Assembly: GCA_001275005.1 (NCBI GenBank)
Contig: JWZX01003110.1
Coordinates: 1-30,299 of the forward strand
From: Chrysochromulina tobinii
Lineage: Eukaryota > Haptophyta > Prymnesiales > Chrysochromulinaceae
DNA length: 30,299 nt
Reading direction: 5' to 3'
Below the pieces are notes generated by a model. It was not told the origin of the DNA. It saw only the letters and a list, made by a program, of their open reading frames with translations, and did not search any database. Positions 23,963 through 30,299 of the stretch are shown piece by piece. The position numbers and the translations under genes are program-made. The stretch's first letter is position 1; each line of letters starts with the position of its first letter.

Positions 23963-26492
23963 ATGTCTTCGGCACTCCAGAGCGCGCTTGCGGTGCTGCT
24001 CGCGTGCGCCGTGGTGATGCTGCTACTTAACATGATGCACGTGCTGAGCCACGAGGACGCGGGCGTCGTGCAGGCGGTCTCGGACCAGCGGCTAGAGCGC
24101 AAGCTCAAGTCGCTCTTGAAGCAGTCTGCCAAGATGGACGAGCAGCTCGCGGAGCTGCTCGCAGCGACGGAGGCGTTGCAAGGGCACACGAAGACGGCCG
24201 TGGGTGAGGAGCATTCAGTGGGCCATGCTGCCGATGAGGATCTCGGGCAGGACGAGGCGGACGATGCCGCGCCGCTGGCCAAAAAGCTGCGGAAGAGGAA
24301 GGTGAGGAAGGCGAAGGCGAAGGAGAAGGCGGCGGCGGCGGCGGCGGCCACGCACGCCGAGGAGGAGCCAACGTGCCCGGGCCGGCGACCGTACCACACG
24401 GTGCTGACCGCCACTGGATCCAATTATCAGCAGTGGCAGGCGCGCATCATGTACCATCACTGGAAGAAGCAGGCTGCTGCGGGCGGGCCGTGCACCGATA
24501 TGGCGGCGTTCACTCGGCTGTGTGCGACGAATAACGGGAAGCCGGACGGGCTGCAGGACGAGATCCCGACACTGTTCACCGTTGAGCTCAGCCGGGAGGT
24601 GATCAACGCCCACTTCGGCTTCGGCGTCCTAAATCGACCCAATTCCGTCAAGCAACTGATGGAGAGTGAGTGGCACTTGTTTGTCAATGAGTGCACTTGA
24701 TTGCCTCTCGAGTGCACTTGATTGCCTCTCGAGTGCACTTGATTGCCAATGAGTGCCACTTGATTGCGTTTGAGTGCGAGAGTTGTCCTAGAGTGAGCCG
24801 AGGCACCCTGGCTCCAAAGCGCCATGATGAGCACTTGCATGCACACAGAGTTGTCCAAGAGTGAGCGGAGGTTGGCGGTGGCGCAGATGAGACGCTCAGC
24901 ACGGCGCCCTCACCACCGCTCAGCACGGCGCCCTCACCACCGCTCAGCACGGCGCCTTCCCTCAGGTGAGACGCTCCTCGCCGAGATCCGAAAGACTTCG
25001 GACTACGTGCTCATCCTCGAGACCGACCACGTGATCATGAAGCCCATCCCCAACCTGGCGACCCCGGAGATGCCCGCCGCCTTCGTGTTCGGATACATGT
25101 TTCCGCAGCAGAACCAATTATGGGTCATCAAGAAGTATTGGCCCGAGGGCACGCTCGACAAGGTACAGCTGTCAACCCGAACCCGAACTCGAACCCGAAC
25201 CCGAACCCGAACCCTAACCCTAACCCTAACCCTAACCCTAATTGGCCCGAGGGCACGCTCGACAAGGTACAGCTGATCGTCGGCCCCTCCCCAATCAGCA
25301 TGCAAGTGCTCAGCACGGCGTCCCCCTCCCCACTCCCCACAGGTACAGCTGATCGTCGGCCCCTCACCAATCAGCATGCAAGTGCTCAGCATGGCGCCCC
25401 CCTCCCCACTCCCCACAGGTACAGCCGGTCGGCCCCTCCCCCGTCATCATCCACCTCGACCAGCTCCAGAAGGTGTACCAGAAATGGCTCGATTTCTCAA
25501 TGGACCTTCGCTCCAACGCGGACGCCGAGAAGGACATTCAGGGGTGGGTACAAGAGATGTGGGGCTACTCGATCGCGGCCGCTTCGCTCGGCATCCGGCA
25601 CAAGCTCGTCGAGAACTTCCAGGTCTGATTGCACCTGATTGCATCTGATTGCATCTGATTGCATCTGATTACATCTGATTGCATCTGGCACAAGCTCGTC
25701 GAGAACTTCCAGGTCTGATTGCATCTGATTGCATCTGATGACGTCTGAGTGCATTGCATGCAGGTCGAGCCCGGGGCCCTCTCCGCCGCGGATCAGCTCA
25801 AGTTCTTCCAAAATGGCCATTACTATATCTTCCACTACACGTACCAGTTTGAGTACATGCTGGACGGCAAGCCGTGCCAGCCGTGGACAATCGGCGAATG
25901 GAGCCTCGACAAGCGCCACTTTAATGATTACCACCCCGCCTATCCGCTGCCACAACCGCCCAAGGGCGCCAACGTCGCGGGCGTCTGGCTGCTGAACGCG
26001 TGGAACGAGGCGATGGCGGCCAACCCGAAGTGGCCGAAGAAGCAGCCAGCAGCGGATTCAGACGCGCCGCCCATCCAGACGCTCTATGGCCGCCGACGGC
26101 TCGACTGGTTTTCGCGCCATGCGAATGGCTTCGCGCAGGAGATAAGCAAGAACACGCTGGTGAAGCAGACGGCGGGGAAGCGATACGGGTGCATCAAGGA
26201 GGATGGAGGGCAGGAGGATCCTCTCGAGTTCCTGAGCTCGGGTGACGTGACGATCGGACGGCACGAGAAGCTGACTGGCCGCTGGGGCGCGATGAACGAC
26301 CCAACGATTGGCGAGGAGCGCTGCCCAATAGGACAGTGCCTCTTCGTCGACTTTGCTGGGGGAGGCCAGATGATGAACGCTCACGTCGACGGGCAGTCGC
26401 TGACGATCTACCAGGACCACTACAAGGTTCGGAGTGCCGCCAAGCGCGCGACGCCCACTTGGCGGTGCAAGTTGGACCCTCGTGATGCTTGA
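23963..26492 (+). CDS. Hydroxyproline O-arabinosyltransferase-like (GT95) type II membrane protein, four exons
   Basis: Exons: 23963-24665, 24966-25162, 25419-25622, 25764-26492, giving 610 aa with every join in frame. Residues ~8-28 are a signal anchor (LAVLLACAVVMLLLNMM), followed by a coiled-coil stem and a Lys/Ala-rich stretch. The catalytic region starts near 143 with YHTVLTATGSNYQQWQARIM, a match to plant HPATs. Further family landmarks are GKPDGLQDEIPT, LNRP, the DxD-like ETDH (253-256), PNLATPEMPAAF, GPSPVIIH, WGYSIAAASLGIRH and HYTYQFEY with IGEWSLDKR. HPATs add arabinose to hydroxyproline in the Golgi. The C-terminal ~150 residues, with several Cys, extend beyond the plant enzyme and are unrecognised. 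The introns are repeat-rich and carry exon copies. Confidence 0.9.
24666..24965 (+). other. HPAT-like gene intron 1, 300 nt, two tandem arrays
   Basis: Donor GAGA|GTGAGT, acceptor CCTCAG|GTGAG; GTGAG stands on the 3' side of both boundaries. A 21-nt unit (GAGTGCACTTGATTGCCTCT plus one base) repeats at 24689, 24710 and 24731 with decayed copies after. A 24-nt unit (CGCTCAGCACGGCGCCCTCA and four more) repeats at 24893, 24917 and 24941. TGAGACGCTC from the start of exon 2 also occurs inside, near 24888. Phase 1. Confidence 0.9.
25163..25418 (+). other. HPAT-like gene intron 2, 104 + 76 + 76 nt, stuttered splice sites
   Basis: AG|GTACAGC occurs at 25163, 25267, 25343 and the exon start 25419. 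The last two intron units are exactly 76 nt, each beginning GTACAGCTG and ending CCCCACAG, so each is itself a possible GT-AG intron. Each unit begins with a near copy of exon 3 (GTACAGCTGATCGTCGGCCC versus GTACAGCCGGTCGGCCCC). Phase 0. Confidence 0.92.
25172..25240 (+). repeat. Telomere-like tract, (CCCGAA)n then (CCCTAA)n
   Basis: About 69 nt of CCCGAA-type units pass into roughly five perfect CCCTAA units, the complement of the TTAGGG telomere repeat. It sits in intron 2 of the HPAT-like gene between two 35-bp direct repeats (25137-25171 and 25241-25275). Confidence 0.9.
25623..25763 (+). other. HPAT-like gene intron 3, 141 nt, CTGATTGCAT array with an exon copy
   Basis: Donor CAG|GTCTGA, acceptor GCAG|GTCGAG. 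CTGATTGCAT units repeat with 10-nt period on both sides of a copy of the exon 3 end (25682-25723 repeats 25592-25633, period 90, including the donor site). Phase 0. Confidence 0.9.
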
Positions 26493-26765
26493 TCCTTCAG
26501 GCTGGGGGTCCACGTGGCGTGAGCGCGGGCTGAAGCGCGCCGACTTTGAACGCCGGGCTCACAGCTTCCAAATTAGGGCTGGAGCATTGAGAGAGATGAA
26601 GAGCTCCTTTGAGGCCGTCAGAGGTTCCAGAGGGAAGAGGCACGCAGAAGTCGAAAAGAGAGATCTAGTAAGTGCCGGACCACGTGTTAACGTTTACATT
26701 CACATTCACAACCGTGCACGAAGGGCACGGAGCAGCCGGTGGAAGCGGAGCCCAAGGACCCCGAA
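26493..26765. other. Intergenic / 5' leader of the GNAT gene
   Basis: 273 bp between two plus-strand genes. A stretch of short CATTCACATTCACA repeats lies near 26697-26710. The GNAT frame is open upstream of 26766 without an ATG. Confidence 0.4.
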
Positions 26766-27944
26766 ATGTCGGGAGTCGAGTCCGAAGCGCCTTCCCTCGA
26801 TTTGCGCAAGGCGCCGGCCTTCACCCTGCGCAAGGCGGTCGAGGAGGACCTGCCACATATGGCGGTGCTTTCGGGCGCGGCAGGCGGCAAGATTGTGCCT
26901 GGCGGTGGTGACTTTGTGCTCCAGGCATGGCCAAACTGGTGGAAGCAGGACCCTCGGCTGCACTTCAACACGTTTTGCTTTGACGGTGAGCGCCCGGCCG
27001 GCTTCGTGCGAGTCGAATGCTACGGCAAGCCTCAGTCGCCCGATTCTGGCTGGCTCGAGGGACTGCGAGTTGATCCGTTAAGCCAGGGCCTCGGAGTCAT
27101 GACCAAAGTCATCGATGCCTGCACGACCACGCTGCCCAGCACGGTGCGCTCGGCCATCTATCTGGCCGTCGGCTCAACCAACGAGAAGATGGTGGCCATC
27201 TCGAACAAAAAGTACGAGTTCCTTGGTGGCATGATCATGCAAGGCTTCAATCCACAGGCCGAGACTGCAGGCGCCACCAATGCCGTGGCCGCCTCCATGC
27301 ATGTGCGCCCGCTGGCAGAGGCAGATCTGGGTGCCGCGTGGGCCTTGCTCTCGTCGCAGCCTGCGCACAAAGCGGGTCAGCTGCTGCTGCCTGGCCGCTT
27401 CTATGGCTTCCGGGCGGCCAATTTTGGCGCTCTCGCCGAAAAGATTGAGTGTGGGAAAGCCGTGGGTGTCTTCGGCAGCGGCGATGCAACCCCGCTGCTC
27501 GCGTTGGTGCTCGCCTTTGATTCTGGCATGGAGCGCGAGGAGAACGGTCAGAAGGTAGTGATCGAGATCCACACGATCGTCGTCTCCACGCGCCTCGAAG
27601 CTGCCACTGTCGGCGGCGTGCTGCTCGCCTTTGGCCGCAGTCGACCCACCGCCGCTCCAAGCGGCGCCAACTTGCGCACCCTGCTCTCCACCGGCCCATT
27701 TCTACCAGCCACGGCGGATGACCCAGGCTCAGTCGACGTGGACGAGCGGCTCAAGCAGGCGCTCGCACTCGCGGGCTACTCTCGCCCCATGGCATCGCAC
27801 CTCCGCGTGTACCGCATGCCTCAACCGGAGGGTGCCTCGAGCGCTCCTGTCGAGTCGTCTCGCCTCATGACTATCGCCGTCACGAGCGTCGCCGTCGGCT
27901 TGCTAGCTGTCGCCGCGGCTCTGGCGTCTCGCCGCGGGCGATGA
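26766..27944 (+). CDS. Tail-anchored GNAT acetyltransferase, NAT16-like
   Basis: 392 aa from ATG 26766; the frame is open from a GTG at 26739 but that is an unlikely start. Residues ~20-170 resemble the GNAT domain of NAT16: FTLRKAVEEDLPHMAVLSG, then WPNWWKQDP, GFVRVECYG and WLEGLRVDPLSQGLGVMTKV, where QGLGV (~105) is the acetyl-CoA-binding Q/R-x-x-G-x-G/A type loop. A second, degenerate GNAT-like half (~180-350) follows, as in NAT16. The end is a hydrophobic helix (~366-386, MTIAVTSVAVGLLAVAAALA) and a short basic tail SRRGR, i.e. a tail anchor to the ER or an organelle. NAT16 of fish acetylates histidine; the substrate here is unknown. Confidence 0.82.
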   Translation: MSGVESEAPSLDLRKAPAFTLRKAVEEDLPHMAVLSGAAGGKIVPGGGDFVLQAWPNWWKQDPRLHFNTFCFDGERPAGFVRVECYGKPQSPDSGWLEGLRVDPLSQGLGVMTKVIDACTTTLPSTVRSAIYLAVGSTNEKMVAISNKKYEFLGGMIMQGFNPQAETAGATNAVAASMHVRPLAEADLGAAWALLSSQPAHKAGQLLLPGRFYGFRAANFGALAEKIECGKAVGVFGSGDATPLLALVLAFDSGMEREENGQKVVIEIHTIVVSTRLEAATVGGVLLAFGRSRPTAAPSGANLRTLLSTGPFLPATADDPGSVDVDERLKQALALAGYSRPMASHLRVYRMPQPEGASSAPVESSRLMTIAVTSVAVGLLAVAAALASRRGR

Positions 27945-28541
27945 GCTGTCAGTGGACAAGGGCACCATTTGGGCTGCGCGATCCAACAACTTGGTACGAC
28001 TGTCTGTCAGTCTGTGCCCGCCCTGGGCTGCTTTTGAGTTTATTGTGATCGTTCTTAGCCGTGTGCGATCCCGCGAATTCTAGCTTTAGCCCCGTCGATA
28101 TGCATGGTATTCTACGGGTCAAAGGTTCATTGCGTCGTACCTCGTACCGTACGATCCAGGTATCCAGCCTCCACGACTTTTAATAGTACTTCGCTTCAAA
28201 TCTCGATTAAATCTGACCACACGCGCATGCCACACGCGACACGGTCGCACGTCGAGTCGTCACAGTGGAGCTGCGACACGCACGATCACCGGTCAAAACC
28301 CCAACTCGTCCCGTGACGAATCCGGAAACGATGTCGTGCGCAACTCCGGGTCGCCCCCTGCAATATACTGTTCATGTCGGGACCGGAACGTGCCAATTAT
28401 GTAATAGCGTCGGGATCCCAATGGGACCCCGTCTTCCACTCGTCGAGGTTGCGTCGAGATTAGCAGTCGTTCTCACTCCGCACCAGCGCAGCCGCTGCGG
28501 CCGGCGCGCACGCAGCATGCATATGGCATTCATCTGATCGC
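27945..28541. other. Convergent intergenic region, nothing recognised
   Basis: 597 bp between the GNAT stop and the repeats behind the FCP gene. Composition is more balanced than in the genes. No long coding frame, tRNA or conserved motif is evident. Confidence 0.5.
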
Positions 28542-28690
28542 CTAGAAGCCGAAGCCAGTCTCGAAGGGCTTCGTGTACTCACCACATTAGGCGATCTAGA
28601 AGCCGAAGCCAGTCTCGAAGGGCTTCATGCACTCACCACATTAGGCGAGCTAGAAGCCGAAGCCAGTCTCGAAGGGCTTCATGTACTCAC
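28542..28690 (-). repeat. 54-bp tandem repeat spanning the 3' end of the FCP gene
   Basis: Units start at 28542, 28596 and 28650. The third is the real gene end (KPFETGFGF plus stop). The two downstream copies repeat that coding end and stop, then GTGGTGAGT-type sequence. Copies differ by a few substitutions. Confidence 0.9.
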
Positions 28691-29651
28691 CCGCGTACGG
28701 AGCGATCGGCAGCGTGTCGAGACCCGGCACGATGCAGCCCTTCGAGACGGAGAGGCAGCCGAGGAGGCCGAGCATCGCCGCACGCCCGTTGTTGAGCTCG
28801 ACGAGCAGCCCTCGCGCCTTTTGCTCGGGCGTCTTGTTCTTGGAGAAGCCGAGGGGGTCGAAATAGTCCAAGGGCACCGGGTGCGGAACCGCCTTCTTGA
28901 GCGACGGGAAGTAACCCGGCTTGCCTCCTGCGCGGGGGTGGTGGAGGTCGCAGGGTCAGAGCCTAGAGCCGAACGGGCGTCGTAACGGGCGCCGCCTCTG
29001 CATGGGCGCTGCGTGCTCGGGTGGAGCACGGCGCACCGCGCATGTAGTGCGGCGTTCCGTCAATCCTCGGAGCCGCCTCGCCGAAGATCTCCATCAGGCC
29101 AGCGAAGAGGATGATCTGCCACTTCGCGTTCGCTGGGAGTGCATCCCACTGGTCACCAGGGCCGCCCGCCGCGCTGATCTCGGCAAAGGGGTGGCCGGGT
29201 GTGATGTCCCAGGGCCAGTGTACGCCGGCCGACTGCACCAGATAGCCCACGAAGCCGAACATCGCCACGCGCCCATGCTTGATCTCCGCTTGGCGGAACC
29301 AGCCGATGGTCTCTGCCTGATCCTTTTCCCACAGGTTGCCCTGGAAGCCGAGGCCCATGTGGTTGTCGTCGGCGAGACCGAGCGGGTTCCAATCTGGACA
29401 GCAGATGGGTGGCGTACGGGCAAGCGTTAGAGAGCGGTTCGGGACGAGTGGCCACGCCGCTGCCGCCGCCTCCGCCGTGGGGTGCGAGAAAGGACGGCGT
29501 GCTCACAGCCAAGAATGGGGTTCAGCTCATTCGCCAGCTTCTTAAGGTCCGCGACCGTCTCCATCTTGATGGAGGAGGAGAACACCACGCGCGGTGCAAC
29601 CGCCGTGGCCATTGGCGCGAAGCCCGCAGTAAAGGACGTGAGGGCGAGCAT
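28650..29651 (-). CDS. Fucoxanthin-chlorophyll a/c binding protein (LHC family), three exons
   Basis: Exons: 29651-29507, 29393-29037, 28927-28650, with introns of 113 and 109 nt (GT-AG, phase 1 each), giving 259 aa. The N-terminus (MLALTSFTAGFAPMATAVAP) looks like the start of a plastid-targeting presequence. Helix 1 contains EIKHGRVAMFGFVGYLV and helix 3 contains LVELNNGRAAMLGLLG, the paired E-x-x-H/N-x-R chlorophyll-binding helices. Helix 2 is WQIILFAGLMEIF. GYWNPLGLAD near the mature N-terminus is typical of FCPs. It collects light for photosystems in thylakoids. The introns look ordinary (CTAAC and CTGAC branch-like words, no arrays), unlike those of the genes at 20-26 kb. The 3' end is tandemly triplicated. 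Confidence 0.95.
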
Positions 29652-29715
29652 CTTTGTTGCGGGAATTTGACGAGACTTGAAATTAAATAAATTCCTCACG
29701 AATTCGACCGCAATA

Positions 29716-29777
29716 TAATATTGAGAGGCCTTCATATCATTCGTTCGTTCGTTAATATTGAGAGGCCTTCATATCAT
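29716..29777. repeat. 25-bp direct repeat upstream of the FCP gene
   Basis: Two identical copies 37 bp apart, each containing GAGAGGCCTTC. The position upstream of a highly expressed photosynthesis gene makes a regulatory element possible. Confidence 0.75.
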
Positions 29778-29835
29778 ATCATCACACACGGTTCAGGCAC
29801 AGCATGTAGCGGGAGTGTCGGATAACTTTAATTCA

Positions 29836-29864
29836 GACTTGACTTGACTTGACTTGACTTGACT
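29836..29864. repeat. TTGAC pentanucleotide microsatellite
   Basis: ACTTG/TTGAC repeats about five times in a row. Confidence 0.85.
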
Positions 29865-29960
29865 CTTTCGGAGTCCAAAAATAACCCGAACTTTTTGAGA
29901 CCCTCGCTCCTTTTTTGACATTTTCTTTGATTTTGGCCGTCGGCGGCCTGTTTGACAGCC

Positions 29961-30299
29961 ATGCTGCCGGCGCGAGGAGTCCTCTTGTGGATTGGGCTCT
30001 CGTACATCGGGCTCTCGTATGGGAATTTCCCTCCTGAACCGCCTGAGCCGCCTTCTCCGCCCAACCCGTCCCCTGCACCATCGAGGCCACCGTTGCCGCC
30101 AGGCTACGCGTCATTGTCGATTGCCGTGTGCGAAAACATCTGCATCGATGAGAGTGGCAATGATTGGGCGAACGATGGAGTTTGCGACGACGGCGGCCCG
30201 GGTTCGGATTTTTCCGCTTGCGGATTTGGACTCGGCTCCGATTGCCTAGACTGCGGCCCGCGTCGGAGCGATGCCCTCCGGCTGTGCACCTCGTGCCCC
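29961..30299 (+). CDS. Secreted Pro-rich / Cys-rich protein (3' end outside window)
   Basis: The frame is open from ATG 29961 to the right edge (113 codons). It begins with a signal-peptide-like MLPARGVLLWIGLSYIGLSY. A proline-rich linker follows (residues ~22-48, PPEPPEPPSPPNPSP). The next part is a Cys-rich domain with CENICIDESGNDWANDGVCD, then DDGGPGSDFSACGFG and SDCLDCGPR. This DGVCDDGGPGS...DCxDCGPR pattern, somewhat LNR-like, recurs in predicted extracellular proteins of haptophytes and related algae; its function is not known to me. It probably belongs to a longer cell-surface or secreted protein. Confidence 0.8.
   Translation, partial: MLPARGVLLWIGLSYIGLSYGNFPPEPPEPPSPPNPSPAPSRPPLPPGYASLSIAVCENICIDESGNDWANDGVCDDGGPGSDFSACGFGLGSDCLDCGPRRSDALRLCTSCP

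Larger units (their letters stand above)
29652..29960. promoter_or_regulatory. Divergent promoter region with short repeats
   Basis: 309 bp between the FCP ATG (minus) and the Cys-rich protein ATG (plus). A 25-bp direct repeat (TAATATTGAGAGGCCTTCAT and five more bases) lies at 29716-29740 and 29753-29777, separated by TTCG repeats. A TTGAC pentamer array lies at 29836-29864. AATATTATATTG on the minus strand, about 60 bp before the FCP ATG, could be TATA-like. Confidence 0.5.

Noticed and set aside
25172-25240. Chromosome end
   Set aside because: The telomere-like tract lies within an intron, between exons of one gene, so it is interstitial.

Overview
The window looks like nuclear DNA of a GC-rich chlorophyll-c alga, most likely a haptophyte (Emiliania/Chrysochromulina/Prymnesium type). 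The reasons are a fucoxanthin-chlorophyll a/c binding protein gene, GT-AG introns, eukaryotic families (EMAP-like WD40, GDAP2-like macro/CRAL-TRIO, PARP, GT61, hydroxyproline arabinosyltransferase-like, eukaryotic-type ammonium transporter) and a secreted Cys-rich domain of a kind common in these algae. The lineage is an inference; a pelagophyte or another red-plastid alga is not excluded.

Layout: (1-1424, minus, runs off the left edge) Ala-rich membrane protein with internal repeats and a TolA-like AEAKAA stalk; (1689-3071, +) probably myristoylated ankyrin protein; (3297-7124, +) large EMAP-like WD40 protein; (7303-9093, +) five-pass prominin/tweety-like protein; (9810-11360, minus) GT61-type glycosyltransferase; (11621-14984, +) GDAP2-like macro + CRAL-TRIO gene with an added UIM and a PDZ domain, broken by frame changes and at least one probable intron; (15128-16801, minus) ammonium transporter in two exons; (17069-17367, minus) truncated pseudogene copy of the 3' end of the 20.4-23.8 kb gene; (17677-19966, +) PARP with a +1 frame break just before the catalytic Glu; (20442-23800, minus) seven-exon gene joining a glycosyltransferase-like region to an FkbM methyltransferase; (23963-26492, +) four-exon GT95/HPAT-like glycosyltransferase; (26766-27944, +) tail-anchored GNAT of NAT16 type; (28650-29651, minus) three-exon FCP light-harvesting gene; (29961-30299, +, runs off the right edge) secreted Pro/Cys-rich protein.

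The exon models of the FkbM, HPAT, AMT and FCP genes were assembled by hand from frame, splice phase and protein-family continuity. All join in frame (815, 610, 519 and 259 aa).

The most interesting signal is in the introns of the two divergent genes at 20.4-26.5 kb. Their 5' ends copy the start of the downstream exon. Several carry fossil copies of the uninterrupted exon-exon junction, and their interiors are short tandem repeats built on a branch-point-like CTRATTGC word, always in transcript orientation. One contains a telomere-like (CCCTAA)n tract inside a 35-bp duplication. This reads as ongoing birth and expansion of introns by local tandem duplication at AG|GT sites. The FCP introns of the same window are ordinary. 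The other themes are glycosylation (three transferase genes, two sharing a 162-bp divergent promoter) and ADP-ribose biology (macro domain gene and PARP gene, which share a PDZ-like segment).
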